Shown: positions 1-15,793 of the stretch, one piece after another | Layout: every line of letters starts with the position of its first letter | Numbering within the stretch: position 1 is the stretch's first letter | Assembly: GCA_963576475.1 (NCBI GenBank) | Contig: OY754968.1 | Location: 18,178,734 to 18,242,733, forward strand | DNA from: Molanna angustata | Lineage: Eukaryota; Arthropoda; Insecta; Trichoptera; Molannidae | Direction: 5' to 3' | Length of the DNA stretch: 64,000 nucleotides | Program-made: the position numbers and the translations under genes | Notes under the pieces: generated by a model | Databases searched by the model: none | Told to the model about the DNA's origin: nothing | Seen by the model: only the letters and a program-made list of their open reading frames with translations

Positions 1-792
1 TATACCACGATTCCGTTCCTAGTATTATAGAAGTATTTTAACTTAGACTTTTAAAATACTCTATCGTGGTTTACAATAACAAATTTGTTAAGTTCAATTT
101 AATTAGCTAAAATATTCCACAAAAAAATAGTTGCAACAAATGAAGAAATAGCAAAATTAACTTAGTTTAATAACAGAATAGTCTTAAGATACTTACACCA
201 TCAGATGATTGCCATTCGTTCTGGAAAGACGGTTGCTTCAAAACAAAATAATATATTAACTATCGATGAAGTTTGTAGTCAATGCCCTAACAAGGCGAAA
301 TAGGCCTATCGCGCTCAATTAAATTAATGTAGAATCAAAAAGTCTTTACTTTTAATTATAGATATAAAATAATATATATTTTTTTAATAGACGATATTTG
401 TTTATATACTGATAATATAATAAAAATATTTTGTAGAAATATAAACGCTTTGCACTCGTATAAAATAGAGGTGAGATATGAGGATGAAGAAAAAATGATA
501 ATATATCATCCATGTAATGTGATCTATTTATTATACCTATGATGAAACGAGGTTTTCAGGAAAGGGAAAAATTTTCGTCGGAAAATATGTATGTATGTAA
601 GCATATAAATTTTAAGGCGACAATAATATAAATACAAAGATGCTAAAATAAAACTTTAGCTTTTTTAATATTGAAAAGAAAATAAATTAATTAAATTGTC
701 AATATAAATTTGAATCTACAAATATTTTATTTTGTTTATACATTTCAATATGATGAAATGAAACAAATAAAACTATTAATAGATATAAATGT
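1..792. other. AT-rich stretch, no gene recognised
   Basis: I see no open frame of convincing length, no RNA gene and no repeat shared with the rest of the window. The sequence is very AT-rich with short poly-A/T runs and a small TATG repeat near 585-600. Confidence 0.5.
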
Positions 793-793
793 A

Positions 794-1060
794 GGTCTTC
801 GTGGTTCAGTTGGTTAGGTATCTGACTGCTGATCCAAGGGTCCCGGGTTGATTCCCGATGGAGACACAGTTTCAAATGGTGTTTTCAGTCTCGATCTGTG
901 AGACGATTAATATCGTAAGTCTCCAGAATGTGACAGCTTGGTATTGGGTGCGTGTTAAATAAATATTTGACATAGTACCTACCCGTAAGTTGAAAATATG
1001 ATTTTACTATCTCACTAAGCAGAGTGCCTGTTCCAAGGTAGATATTTTAAATATATAAAT
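794..1060 (+). repeat. tRNA-derived SINE, copy 1 (longest)
   Basis: The head looks like a tRNA gene: a box A-like TGGTTCAGTTGG at 802-813 and a box B-like GGGTTGATTCC at 845-855, which are the internal RNA polymerase III promoter elements. The body that follows (cues: TTTTCAGTCT, GTGAGACGATTAATATCGTAAGTCT, split here as GTGAGACGATTAA then TATCGTAAGTCT) recurs at 33.06, 56.4 and 60.3 kb, and the head recurs at 63.5 kb. This is what makes it a dispersed SINE and not a tRNA gene. The 3' boundary is approximate; the end runs into AATAAATA. It has no coding capacity and would depend on a LINE for movement. Confidence 0.8.
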
Positions 1061-1459
1061 AAATAGGTGATTATTATAAATCAATATGAATTTAAGAAAT
1101 CAATGAAGAAAAGCTGGTCTACATAAAAGTAGATAAAAATAATAAATATTAAAAGATTTCTGAGACAGTAGGTACTGCCCAGGTTTGCAATATAATTAAT
1201 CCTAGTTCAAATCTGGCCAATATTTCAAAATATATAATTAGTACAAGTACCTAATAATAGGTATTGCCAGAATATCAGAAGAAAGGTAGGTGCAGATTCT
1301 CGCCTCCGATGTCGAGATTAAAATCGAGTAATAGTTTCCTGACTACGACAACCCCCCTTCAAGTACCGTCAGAAAGGGCAAGATAAGAACACTGGATTGA
1401 TCAGTACAGTGGAGGTCGAAACGAGCTGTCGGAGACTTTCGGGCTGAGACACCATCTAC

Positions 1460-1683
1460 CGTACCGCACATCGAAGACACTGAATGGACAAAGTGTCAAA
1501 AGGTGTAAAAATAACCTCTATGGGTGGGGTGTAAGACGAGAATAAGATGTGTCTTGCGATTGCGGGGAGGTCCAAGATGATAACCACCTTCTTGTCTGCC
1601 GAAACATGGTACAGGGAAGGTTCGAGGAAGACTTGGATGATGCAAATCACGTGGCGATTGCTGCTGCAATGTATTGGAGTTAA
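1460..1683 (+). pseudogene. LINE ORF2 C-terminal relic
   Basis: One frame ending at the stop codon at 1681-1683 reads LNGQSVKRCKNNLYGWGV, then after a stop CDCGEVQDDNHLLVC, then a tail ending AIAAAMYWS. The pattern of an Arg/Cys-rich stretch followed by CxCG...HLLxC is the usual C-terminal end of reverse transcriptases of non-LTR retrotransposons from arthropods, downstream of the RT domain. At least one in-frame stop interrupts it near 1545, and nothing upstream of about 1300 is readable, so it is a dead 5'-truncated copy. The clade cannot be assigned from so short a piece. Confidence 0.6.
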
Positions 1684-1904
1684 ATAGCTTAATAAGGATG
1701 TCCGGACACGTTTAGTACAGGTATTTTTCACTCTGCAGCTAAATAAAAATATATTTCGCCACTATTAAATTTAGTATAAAAGGGTATAAATTTCATTATT
1801 TATTAAGGGTATTACTACGTGATATCAGTTTATAGAAAATTCTCTGCACTATGAAATAAATTCTGCAAAGTTGGTGATTTTGTCGGTAAAGAACAAGATA
1901 TTTT
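1684..1904. other. short unique stretch
   Basis: AT-rich sequence between the LINE relic and the R-X repeat. Nothing was recognised. Confidence 0.4.
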
Positions 1905-3148
<1,244 letters not shown>

Positions 3149-4760
3149 TATAGATTGTTCCCGAAACAATTAGACAAGAAACATGCTCGATTTTAAGAAA
3201 AAATACACCACCAAAATGCAATTTATCAAAACTAGAAATAATAGCCCTCAAAGAATTACGCAACAACAAAGATTTGATAATCCTTCCAGCTGACAAAGGC
3301 AATGCCACAGTAGTGATGAACAGTGAAGATTATAAATCGAAAATGACCGATATCCTTGAAGACCCAGCATACAAAATACATACAAGCAACCCAATCACGT
3401 ATCTTGAGAAAACCACGAAAACTAAAATAATGGAAACAAAACTTAGTGATGATATCAAGAAGTCACTTATTCCACGAGAGAAGTCGTCACGCTTTCCAAA
3501 ATTATATGGTCTTCCAAAAATTCATAAGAAAGATATTCCTCTCAGACCAATTGTTAGTTCCATTGGTTCGCCATTACAAATGCTTTCTAAATTCCTCGCG
3601 AATATGTTGCAGCCCTATGTAGAATCCGCAGACTCCTATGTCAAAAACTCAGAACATTTCATATCACTCATCACTGACTTAGAACTGGAAAGTACAGATA
3701 TTCTTGTGAGTTTTGACGTTGTTTCTTTATTTACAAATATTCCAATTAACGAGACACTAGACATAATCAAAGAAACACTCAATACCACAGACGATATTTT
3801 AAATTTATTTTATCACTGTTTAAATAACACATTTTTTTTATTACAACAATAAGACATACAAACAAATAAAAGGAGCACCTATGGGTTTGTCATTGTCACC
3901 AGCAGTCGCCAACTTATTTATGACGAGGTTTGAAGAAGAAGTCTTAAAGAAAGTAATACTCAAACCAAAGAAATGGCTAAGATATGTGGATGACACATTC
4001 GTAGTATGGTCTCACGGAGAAGAAGAATTAAATAATTTTTTGAACACTATTAACAGCATTCATAAAGATATAAAGTTTACAATGGAGAAGGAAAATAACA
4101 GACAAATACCTTTCTTAGACGTTTTAGTGTTAAAAAAAGCAAACGGTAAACTGGGGCACACAGTATATAGAAAGCCCACACACACCGATAGATACCTACA
4201 CGCAACGTCCAATCATCACCCCGCACAAATATGCTCAGTCGCAAAAACACTAATAACAAGATCAAAAAGAATTGCAGACCACGAGCATAAAAAACAAGAA
4301 TTAGAATACACGAAAAATGCTCTACGTTGTAATGGTTTCTCAGACTATATAATAAACAAAGCATTAAAGAGTCCAAAAACAGTGAAAGAAAAATCCAATG
4401 AAACACCATTATCAACAGCCCGACTACCATATATCAAAGGCGTCACCGATAAAATCAGCCGTCTATTAAACAAAAATAACATACGTACCGTTTTCAGCAC
4501 AACAAATAAAATATCAACCTTTCTAAGAAACCCGAAAGACATCATTCCACTTGAAGCTCATGGAGTATATGAAATACCGTGCGGATCGTGCAATAAGACT
4601 TATGTAGGAAGAACCAATCGAAAAGTTGAAGCACGAATAGCGGAGCACAGAGTCGACATGAGAAACAAAAAACTTACATCCTCACTTGTACAACACTCGC
4701 TCACAGAAGGACATACAATAGATTTTGACCATTCAAAAATAATAGCAAGTTTAAACAGTG

Positions 4761-7098
<2,338 letters not shown>

Positions 7099-7109
7099 TC
7101 CTCCCCTCC
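7099..7109 (-). promoter_or_regulatory. polypurine tract of the BEL/Pao element
   Basis: On the minus strand this reads GGAGGGGAGGA immediately before the 3' LTR. It is the expected RNase H-resistant primer for plus-strand DNA synthesis. Confidence 0.8.
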
Positions 7110-7349
7110 GAAGAGGCCTGGTATGTATACCACGGCTCTTCTAAAACTATATGACAAACACATAACGAAAAATAAAAAAAAATACATAAATTTGGAGACA
7201 TATAGCAAACAAATCCCCAAACTTAATGGTCATGTGAAGGTACGACCTTCATACAAGCAAAAAAAATAAGATAAGCAAAAAAATAAGATAAACAAAAAAG
7301 GTAAAAAAAAGTATACCTAACTAATACAAAATAAAGGAAAACTTAAACT
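7110..7349 (-). other. 3' untranslated part of the BEL/Pao element
   Basis: This 240-bp stretch lies between the Gag-Pol stop codon and the polypurine tract. It is A-rich on the plus strand and has no reading frame of note, in particular no envelope gene. Confidence 0.6.
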
Positions 7350-10300
7350 TTACAAATCATTGTCATTTTGACAAGGAAGTGGGCATAGCTTCGAAACTGG
7401 TCTCATCAAGATACCACTAGGTGTCTTTAATTCAACCACACGAGTGACTCCGTCCTGAGAGGAGACAAGCTTCGATATTCTACCCAATCGCCACTGCAAG
7501 GGTGGCATGTTGTCCTCTCGTATGACAACAAGATCTCCGACATTTGGAGGAATCGTGGCCTTAAGCCATTTAGATCTCTGCTGGAGAGTATGCAGATACT
7601 CCCGCTGCCACCTGTTCCAGAATGATTGGGAAATCGACTTAATTAATTGGTAACGTGTAAGTCTAGAAACGTGCACGTCATCCATACGTTTTTCAGGAAC
7701 GGCTACAAGAGGTTGACCTATTAAAAAATGGCCTGGAGTTAGAACATTCCACTCTGAGGCGTCCTCCGACAGAGACGTTAAAGGTCTTGAATTCATGACT
7801 GCCTCTACTTCCGCACAAACCGTCATGAACTCTTCTAAAGTTAATATCTGCTCTCCAATTACTCTCTTCAGTAAGGTTTTAGCCACCTTAATTCCGGCTT
7901 CAAACAATCCTCCGCTGTTTGGGTAACTTGGAGCATTAAAATGCCAAGTGATACCACGCTGGCTGGCTTTGTTTGACAATACCTCCTGCACTGCTGAACT
8001 TGAGAGGTACTTATCAACTTCATTGAGATGTCTGCTACTCCCTACATAATTTGTGCCGCAATCTGATCGAATAAACGTCGGAAGTCCTCTACGGGATGAG
8101 AACCTCGAGAAGGCTGCAAGAAATCCCTCAGTTGAGAGGTCCGACACAACTTCTAGATGGACTGCCTTCGTGGCCAGACAGACAAATATGCATAAGTAGG
8201 CCTTAAAGGTTTTAGAGTTTCTTATTTTATTTGCTCGCATAGTAAAGGGACCACCATAATCTGTGGCGACTCGTTCGAAGACCCGACCGACTCGAACACG
8301 GTCCGATGGGAGGTCTGCCATCTGAGGGCACACCGACTTGGGGTTTACCTTAAAACACGTGACGCACTTATGAATACGACTACGTATTACACGCCGAGCA
8401 GAAACAATCCAAAACTGCTGTTGTAAAATAGCATTCAGCGCATTGGGACCGATATGGCAATGTACCTTATGATAGTTGTCTACAATCAGATTAGTTAAGT
8501 GAGAAGATTTAGGGAGAAGAATGGGAAATTTAGAATTATATGGAAGAGTAGAATGTCTCAGTCTCCCTCCAACTCGTATCATACCTTCGCTATCCAGGAA
8601 GGGAAATAATTTTTGCAAGTGTTTCACGGAGCAGGGACGGCCATTCCTCAACTTGTCTATCTGTTCAGAAAACGCAATTAATTGTTCCCATTTAATAAGT
8701 TTGAAGAGTGATAATTTTAACTCCTCTACAGAAAGAGGACCGGTACATTTTTTAAATTTGTGACGACAATTATTGATAAATCTTATGCAGTAAGCTGTAG
8801 TTCGTTGCAGTCGTTGCAAGGAACTAAATTTAATAACAAAAGACTCCTCCATGTCTGCACATAGAGCAATCACCTTGGTCTCACGGAGACCAGGGAGTTT
8901 GTGTGAGTCTAAAGACTCTCTCTTTTGGCACGGCCAAGTTTCGAAAGAGTCCTTTAGCCATGGTGGATGCCACCACAATTCATGATCCAATAATACGGAG
9001 GGATATGCACCCCTAGATGAAATGTCAGCGCAGTTTAATTTTGATGGTACATATCTCCATGTGATATAGGCCGTAGAACTTAAAATCTGGGAAACACGGT
9101 TTCCTTCGTAGATTTGTAGTAAGTGAGGCGGGGTTTGGAGCCACGACAGGCAAATAGTGGAGTCTGACCAACAAATTACATTATCAATTTTGATTCTACC
9201 AAGGAATGACGAAACGCAAAAATTTATTAAACGTGTTAACAACAATGCAGCATTTAATTCTAGTCTAGGGATAGTCATCTTCGTGCGCACAGGGGCTACC
9301 TTTGACTTAGCCGCCAAGAGGCTGACATTCACCTGACCCTCATTGTTCACGGTTCTAAGATACACGACTGCAGCATATCCACAGAGTGAACCATCGCAAA
9401 ATCCATGTATGGATACTTCAGTTAAACCCTCGTGAAATGCTTGTCTTGGAATATTAAATCTCTCAATAACACTTAAATCAGCTACAAAATTCTTCCATTC
9501 TTTGACAATTTCTTGAGGCGGAATGTCATCCCAAGAAGTGTGCAACAACCATAATTTCTGAATGATTAATTTTGCCTTGAACGTTATAGGAGAGATCCAA
9601 CCCAATGGATCGAATATTCTTGCAATAGTAGATAAAATCGCTCTCTTGGTGCATTCATCTCCGGGCACATTCACTCGATACCTAAACACATCAGCTAATG
9701 GATCCCACTGGATCCCTAAGACCTTAATGCAAGGAGACGAGTCTGCAACGTCGAAAGATCTTGGCACTTCACAATGATCAGCTGGTACATCTTCAAGCAA
9801 CTGGTTGCAATTCGATGACCATTTACGTAGCTCGAAACCTCCCATTTTTAGCAGTGAAATAAGTTCCTGCTTAAGTAGTACTGCATCCTGAAGTGTTGCA
9901 GCAGTGGTGATGATGTCATCAACAAATATTTGAGACTGTAAGACCTTCGAAGCCATAGGAAACTGAGACTCCCCAATCCTTGCGAGCTCACGGAGCACCC
10001 TCATGGAGGCATAAGGCGATGACGTCACGCCATATGTGACTGTGCACAAGGCGTAATGTCTAATAGGATCTGAAGGAGAGTCTCTCCAAAGAATCAACTG
10101 ATATGGCTGATCCTTGGGATCAATCAGAATCTGACGGAACATCATTTTAATATCGCAAATTAAAGCTATTGGATGAATACGAAAGTTAAGTATGATGTCT
10201 GCAATATCGCGGTGTAATTTGGGGCCAGCATACAGACAGTCGTTGAGAGAAACTGAAGTAGATGTCTGTGCACTCGCATCAAATACTACCCTAATTTTTT

Positions 10301-12443
10301 TGGACTGATTTGTTGTTTTAAAAACGGCATGATGAGGTATATAATAATGCTTACCAGGTTGAGTCACACCCCTATAAAGAGTCATATGACCCAATGATAA
10401 ATACTCATTCATAAAATTTGTATATTCGAATTTTAGGTTTTCATTTTGAGAAAATCGTTTTTCCAAATTTAAAAACCTACGCAGCGCGGCGTTGTAAGAA
10501 TTTCCCAGTTGAGGGTGAATTTTCTTAAATGGCAGTCTAGCCATGAACCTACTGTTAGGTATTCTTTGAAGAGTTTTCATGAAAAACTCCTCACATTGAT
10601 CATCTTCTGGGTTGCAAGGCATTACCTCAGGAAGATTTTCTGAGTGCCAAAAATTTTCAATTAATTTATCTAACGAAGTTTCTGAGTGGAAGGAATGTAT
10701 CGCAAGATTATTGCTCAACGTGCGATGAGATGAATCATCATATGGACCACTAATAACATAGCCAAAGATGGTTCCTAATGCCGTGGGTATGCCTTCTGAG
10801 AAATGAACTGACGAGCCATCCAAAAGACTTGCATACAAATCTGCTCCCAATAGAACGTCTATTTGAGCAGGTTCATAAAAATATTCATCAGCAAGGGATA
10901 AATTTTTATATGCATTAAAAACCCTTTGAGGGACACGGGCTGATGGTATATTATTGGTTAGGCGATTTAGTACTAGGGCCGTAGTAGAAATTAATTCACC
11001 ACTGCGTTGTTTCATAGTAAGAAAAACTGAACCGCGAACCTGAGTAATATTTCCTCCCAGTGACGTCACTGGAACCTGAATTTTATTGCGCTTTAATGAT
11101 AGACGCTGAATGCAACTCTCCGTTATGAAGGAGGACATTGACCCACTATCTAGCAGACACCGTACAAGATGAAAGTTCCCAAATGAATCTTTAATAGGTA
11201 TGCGAGCTGTAGCAAGTATGACTTGCTTCGTTTGAGAAATTGTGCCTGAATGAATTTCGGCAGATGTAATTAACTTGTTTTGATCTGAAACTGTTTGAAC
11301 AATTTGTTTGTTTTCGAAATGTAGCAAAGTATTATGTTTATGTGACTGACACAATTTACATTTTCCGGAACTCTTGCAATTTTTAATATCGTGATTTTTC
11401 ATACAAGAGAAACACAGTCGATTTTCCTTTACAAAATCACGACGTGTTTTAACGTCCTGCCTTTTAAATTGTTCGCATGCGAAAATTGCATGCGCTTGAC
11501 TCTTGCAGAAATGACATTTAATGTTATTAGAAGGTAGCACAGAATGGAATGTACTCTTGAGTGTTTTTCCCTTTGAAAATTGCACAGAAGTAACATCTAA
11601 GACATGACATTGATCTTCCAAAAATTGCAACAGTTTGGGAAATTTTGGCATCTCATTTTTGGGCAATGTTAATTCAAATCGGCAGCGTAAATCAGAATAC
11701 AATTTTCTTATTAATATATGAACCAAAATAAAGTCCCACTCATTAACATTGATATTCAAAGAAATTAACGCCTGCGAATTTTCCTTGACAATATTTAGAA
11801 AATTACGCAACTGTGATACATTTTCCACAGGCTTAACGGCGAGCAAATTCGATAAATGATTATCTGCAATTAACCTCACATTATTAAAACGTTCATTAAT
11901 AAGTTTATATGCCAGATCATAGTTTTCTTCACTTAAGGATAAGTGTTTTATCACACGTGAGGCATCATCCTTCAAGCAAGAGGACAGATAATGCATTTTT
12001 TGAATGCCATTTAACTGATTATTCGAGTGAATCAATGTATTGAATATCGAGATAAAATTGTTGAAATCTACATATGAACCATTATAGGTAGGCAACGGTA
12101 TATGTGGCAGACTGATATTTTGAATTCTACTGCTTTCATTATTTTTTGATACTTGCTTATCACTACATAATTCAAAATATATTTGTTTGATTTCATAATA
12201 GTTTTCGATAAACTGATTATACCTATCACTATGTGTCTCAGAATCGAAATCAGACTTTGCCGCGGCTTCTATGAGAATATGATTCTCATAAAATTCGGAT
12301 TTGATATTCTCTAAGTCAGAATAACGCACTTTAAATTTTATTATGTTCGATTCCGAGGGGTTTAATTTCGCCTGTATAGCGAAATCGAATAAACACTTTA
12401 AATTTAAAACTGCAAGTGAACACTTAACTGTTTTGTTCGTCAT
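7350..12443 (-). CDS. BEL/Pao Gag-Pol polyprotein
   Basis: A single 1,697-residue frame. The first ATG is at 12441-12443; the ten codons upstream contain no ATG. Domains in order: a gag region of the DUF1759 type (residues ~115-290); three Cys/His clusters at ~310-375 (CHFC...H...C, CFSCMKNHDIKNC, CKLC...H) resembling nucleocapsid zinc knuckles; an aspartic protease with DSG at 432-434; reverse transcriptase with motif A CDIKMMF (~763), motif B TYGVTSSPYAS (~803) and motif C FVDD (~840); RNase H with D1017, E1062, D1094 and D1140; integrase with a zinc-binding HHCC region (~1325-1363) and catalytic D1395, D1461 and E1515; and a C-terminal DUF5641 domain (~1595-1690). FVDD in place of YVDD is normal for this group. 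No stop or frameshift is present, so the protein could be functional. It is made as one chain and presumably cut by its own protease. The frame has no programmed frameshift, as is usual in BEL/Pao. Confidence 0.96.
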   Translation of the reverse strand: MTNKTVKCSLAVLNLKCLFDFAIQAKLNPSESNIIKFKVRYSDLENIKSEFYENHILIEAAAKSDFDSETHSDRYNQFIENYYEIKQIYFELCSDKQVSKNNESSRIQNISLPHIPLPTYNGSYVDFNNFISIFNTLIHSNNQLNGIQKMHYLSSCLKDDASRVIKHLSLSEENYDLAYKLINERFNNVRLIADNHLSNLLAVKPVENVSQLRNFLNIVKENSQALISLNINVNEWDFILVHILIRKLYSDLRCRFELTLPKNEMPKFPKLLQFLEDQCHVLDVTSVQFSKGKTLKSTFHSVLPSNNIKCHFCKSQAHAIFACEQFKRQDVKTRRDFVKENRLCFSCMKNHDIKNCKSSGKCKLCQSHKHNTLLHFENKQIVQTVSDQNKLITSAEIHSGTISQTKQVILATARIPIKDSFGNFHLVRCLLDSGSMSSFITESCIQRLSLKRNKIQVPVTSLGGNITQVRGSVFLTMKQRSGELISTTALVLNRLTNNIPSARVPQRVFNAYKNLSLADEYFYEPAQIDVLLGADLYASLLDGSSVHFSEGIPTALGTIFGYVISGPYDDSSHRTLSNNLAIHSFHSETSLDKLIENFWHSENLPEVMPCNPEDDQCEEFFMKTLQRIPNSRFMARLPFKKIHPQLGNSYNAALRRFLNLEKRFSQNENLKFEYTNFMNEYLSLGHMTLYRGVTQPGKHYYIPHHAVFKTTNQSKKIRVVFDASAQTSTSVSLNDCLYAGPKLHRDIADIILNFRIHPIALICDIKMMFRQILIDPKDQPYQLILWRDSPSDPIRHYALCTVTYGVTSSPYASMRVLRELARIGESQFPMASKVLQSQIFVDDIITTAATLQDAVLLKQELISLLKMGGFELRKWSSNCNQLLEDVPADHCEVPRSFDVADSSPCIKVLGIQWDPLADVFRYRVNVPGDECTKRAILSTIARIFDPLGWISPITFKAKLIIQKLWLLHTSWDDIPPQEIVKEWKNFVADLSVIERFNIPRQAFHEGLTEVSIHGFCDGSLCGYAAVVYLRTVNNEGQVNVSLLAAKSKVAPVRTKMTIPRLELNAALLLTRLINFCVSSFLGRIKIDNVICWSDSTICLSWLQTPPHLLQIYEGNRVSQILSSTAYITWRYVPSKLNCADISSRGAYPSVLLDHELWWHPPWLKDSFETWPCQKRESLDSHKLPGLRETKVIALCADMEESFVIKFSSLQRLQRTTAYCIRFINNCRHKFKKCTGPLSVEELKLSLFKLIKWEQLIAFSEQIDKLRNGRPCSVKHLQKLFPFLDSEGMIRVGGRLRHSTLPYNSKFPILLPKSSHLTNLIVDNYHKVHCHIGPNALNAILQQQFWIVSARRVIRSRIHKCVTCFKVNPKSVCPQMADLPSDRVRVGRVFERVATDYGGPFTMRANKIRNSKTFKAYLCIFVCLATKAVHLEVVSDLSTEGFLAAFSRFSSRRGLPTFIRSDCGTNYVGSSRHLNEVDKYLSSSAVQEVLSNKASQRGITWHFNAPSYPNSGGLFEAGIKVAKTLLKRVIGEQILTLEEFMTVCAEVEAVMNSRPLTSLSEDASEWNVLTPGHFLIGQPLVAVPEKRMDDVHVSRLTRYQLIKSISQSFWNRWQREYLHTLQQRSKWLKATIPPNVGDLVVIREDNMPPLQWRLGRISKLVSSQDGVTRVVELKTPSGILMRPVSKLCPLPCQNDNDL

Positions 12444-12993
12444 TTTAAACACAGATAATATAACTCTACACAAGGAGTATATAATACTTTACACTATACA
12501 TACAATATAATAATATAATATACACTTATTATTGTTATTTGTCAACATAAGATCGAGATATAGGTACCTAGATAATATTATACTGTACGGCTGTCAGTTC
12601 AGTAGTAAACAACGTGAAGTTAGTTCCAGATATTTGACCATAGAAAATAATTCACACTGCTCTGAACTAAGCAACTATTGCCGTTTCACAAATAAAATAA
12701 TTATAAGAATAGCCACAAAAAAATAATAAATATAATTTTACCTACATAATTATGTAGTACACCGACCAAAACGAGGTTATTGTTTGCTATTGTCTTCAAA
12801 TAATAAATTGATATTTCAGAATAATATTATGTATAATACTATGTTGAAATATTACAAATATAACGAAATAACACAATTTACGTGTGTTTTGTCATACAAA
12901 TACGATTTGATGACGTCCGATGTGGCTGGAATTTAGGACAATAGGCTCGGAATGGACCATAGGATGGACAATCCGGCTCGAAGGACCAAAAGA
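12444..12993 (-). other. 5' leader of the BEL/Pao element
   Basis: This 550-bp stretch between the 5' LTR and the Gag start holds the primer-binding site at its LTR-proximal end. The rest is AT-rich leader, presumably with the packaging signal, in which I recognise no further motif. Confidence 0.6.
12971..12988 (-). promoter_or_regulatory. primer-binding site, complementary to tRNA-Tyr
   Basis: The minus strand reads TGGTCCTTCGAGCCGGAT, five bases inside the 5' LTR. Its complement ends in CCA and matches the 3' end I know for animal tRNA-Tyr (acceptor ...TCGAAGGA plus CCA, whose 5' partner is CCTTCGA). All 18 bases fit. This primes minus-strand DNA synthesis. Confidence 0.85.
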
Positions 12994-13353
12994 TGTTGCG
13001 TATAGAGAGAAGGGAAAATATTGCACCTACCTTGGCAGCCTTCTTCCTTCGTCTTGTGTAGTGTCTTCACGGAGGGCACTACACCAACCTCTATGACACA
13101 ACACTGATTTACACTTTAAAACTTCCTCTGAACACGGTTCAGGAATTCAAAATAGCGCACGGCGCGTAGTTTCGATGATTGATGCGAAAAGGTAGAAAAT
13201 ATGTATATTTTCTCTTGAGTCGACTATATAACTTTCTGTCACAGTGCAATGCGTTCACACACGACGAGAGAGTATTGACGATTGTTTTTGTTCCTATGTA
13301 GGTAACAATATTTCAGGGATCGGAAAAGGTTGGAAGTGTTGCCACATTTACCG

Positions 13354-13357
<4 letters not shown>
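12994..13357 (-). repeat. 5' LTR of the BEL/Pao element (364 bp)
   Basis: Identical by eye to 6735-7098, with TG...CA ends. In the element's own direction it would carry promoter and polyadenylation signals; I do not assign them individually. It is flanked outside by the (TA)n remnant 13358-13388. Confidence 0.95.

Positions 13358-13388
<31 letters not shown>
13358..13388. repeat. (TA)n tract 4, right part
   Basis: The remainder of the TA tract into which the BEL/Pao element inserted; the left part is 6603-6734. Confidence 0.9.
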
Positions 13389-14512
<1,124 letters not shown>

Positions 14513-14534
14513 ATATATATATATATATATATAT
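14513..14534. repeat. (TA)n tract 6, right wall of the nest
   Basis: Short TA tract, after which R-X resumes with CTCGCTTAGACCCC. Confidence 0.9.
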
Positions 14535-14720
14535 CTCGCTTAGACCCCATTATTATCATTTTTTTTAACTGTCAAATATTTGAAAGTGACCCCAAGCTCA
14601 GGAAACTGAAAATTTGAAATCTTTATTTTCAAATTGGTAAAAAAGCACAATGACTTTATAGACTTTATAGAATGATTTGTTAGTGAGGAGTTTAGTGTTG
14701 GCCACGACCCACTTGTTTCA
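14535..14720 (+). repeat. dispersed repeat R-X, right half
   Basis: CTCGCTTAGACCCC...TTTTTTTTAACTGTCAAATATTTGAAAGTGACCCCAAGCTCAG (quoted in parts: TTTTTTTTAACTGTC, AAATATTTGAAAGTGA, CCCCAAGCTCAG) is the reverse complement, with modest divergence, of 57.74-57.84 kb. In that copy the equivalents of 2300-2325 and 14535 are joined by fewer than 20 bases. This shows that 2328-14534 is an insertion nest in a single R-X copy. Confidence 0.72.
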
Positions 14721-15256
14721 ATATTGTTTATAAAACTCGACAAACTGCAATAATTTTACATGCCAGCCCAGTATACCTGGAAATATGATGTTAATCATAA
14801 AAAAATGTCAACATATTCAAATATGCATTTATAACAATATATTATGAAAATAAACAAAAGTTCAAGAGCAATCTACAAATTTAACTAATTAAAACTACTG
14901 TCATTCGCCTCAAAATCAAACGACATGACCGAACCCTGAATATTAAGAAGGTATCCTGCCGTTCGACTTCAATAAGAACATGGAAGGGGATCATGAAGTG
15001 GCCTGCGAAGGGATGGGAGACCCTTCAACAAGGACCATGGGAAACTAAGAGAGGTCCTCGACAAAGGGACGAGTAGGTTTGATTTAGCCCAGGGACATTA
15101 TATTTTAACAGTGAGGTACAATCATTAGAGCGAAATATGAAGTGAAGCTTTTAAATGTAAATGTACCAAAAAGTTTCTTTAAGTACCTACTTGAAAGTAT
15201 AACAAGAAAACAGCCACAAAATATAAATATAAAATTTTAATATCGAAATACAATGA
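14721..15256. other. no gene recognised
   Basis: AT-rich, with a GC-richer patch at 14925-15070 (cues ACCGAACCCTGAATATTAAG and GGGATGGGAGACCC) that may be a decayed repeat. I found no partner for it in the window. Confidence 0.4.
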
Positions 15257-15793
15257 AATATTTTACATTCACTTAATAAACTTAAACATTTAATTCCATT
15301 CCGTTGTAAAATAACTCTAGCTCAATCACTTCTTCTTCCATTGCTTGATTATGCCGATGTATGCTATTTGGATGCAAATGAAGTGCATCTCAATAAACTT
15401 GAACGTCTTCAGAATATATGTATCAGATTCATCTTTGGGTTGAAAAAATTTGATCGCATATCACCTTACCGCAATCTTCTTTGTTGGCCCAGGATACGCC
15501 AGCGGCGCAATATACACATTTTGTCACTATTGTACAATATTCTCTCGAACCCAAACCTGCCACAGTACCTCAAAAGCAAATTCACTTATTTATCCAACCA
15601 TGGACTTCCACTCCGATCTGCTGAACGTACAACAAAATCCATCCCTATCCATAATACAGAATTTCTCAGCTCTTCGTTCGAAGTACAATCAGCAAGATTA
15701 TGGAATAGCCTTAGTCCGGATATTGCGTCGTCTTACTCACTTAGAATTTTCAAGAAAAAACTAAAGAAGGAATATTTATCCTTGAACACCTGA
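15257..15793 (+). pseudogene. LINE (Jockey/CR1-type) ORF2 C-terminal fragment
   Basis: The frame is open from about 15257 to the stop after KKEYLSLNT at 15793. It reads LLPLLDYADVCYLD, LNKLERLQNICIRFIFGL, RNIHILSLLYNIL, PQYLKSKF, RSAERTTKSIPIHNT and LWNSLSPDI. This is the typical region downstream of the RT domain in Jockey/CR1-like non-LTR retrotransposons of insects. The RT catalytic core and ORF1 are absent, as in ordinary 5'-truncated LINE copies. The remaining frame is free of stops for ~178 codons, so the copy is not very old. Confidence 0.82.

Noticed and set aside
794..865. tRNA gene
   Set aside because: Only the box A/B layout is kept, no convincing cloverleaf with acceptor pairing is seen, and the downstream body is a dispersed repeat. 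It is a SINE head.
8521..9777. Plus-strand frames at 8521-8763 and 9562-9777
   Set aside because: They are shadows of the BEL/Pao Gag-Pol frame on the other strand.
12444..12473. Gag-Pol start ten codons further upstream (position 12473)
   Set aside because: The codon there is TTG on the minus strand. The first ATG is at 12443.
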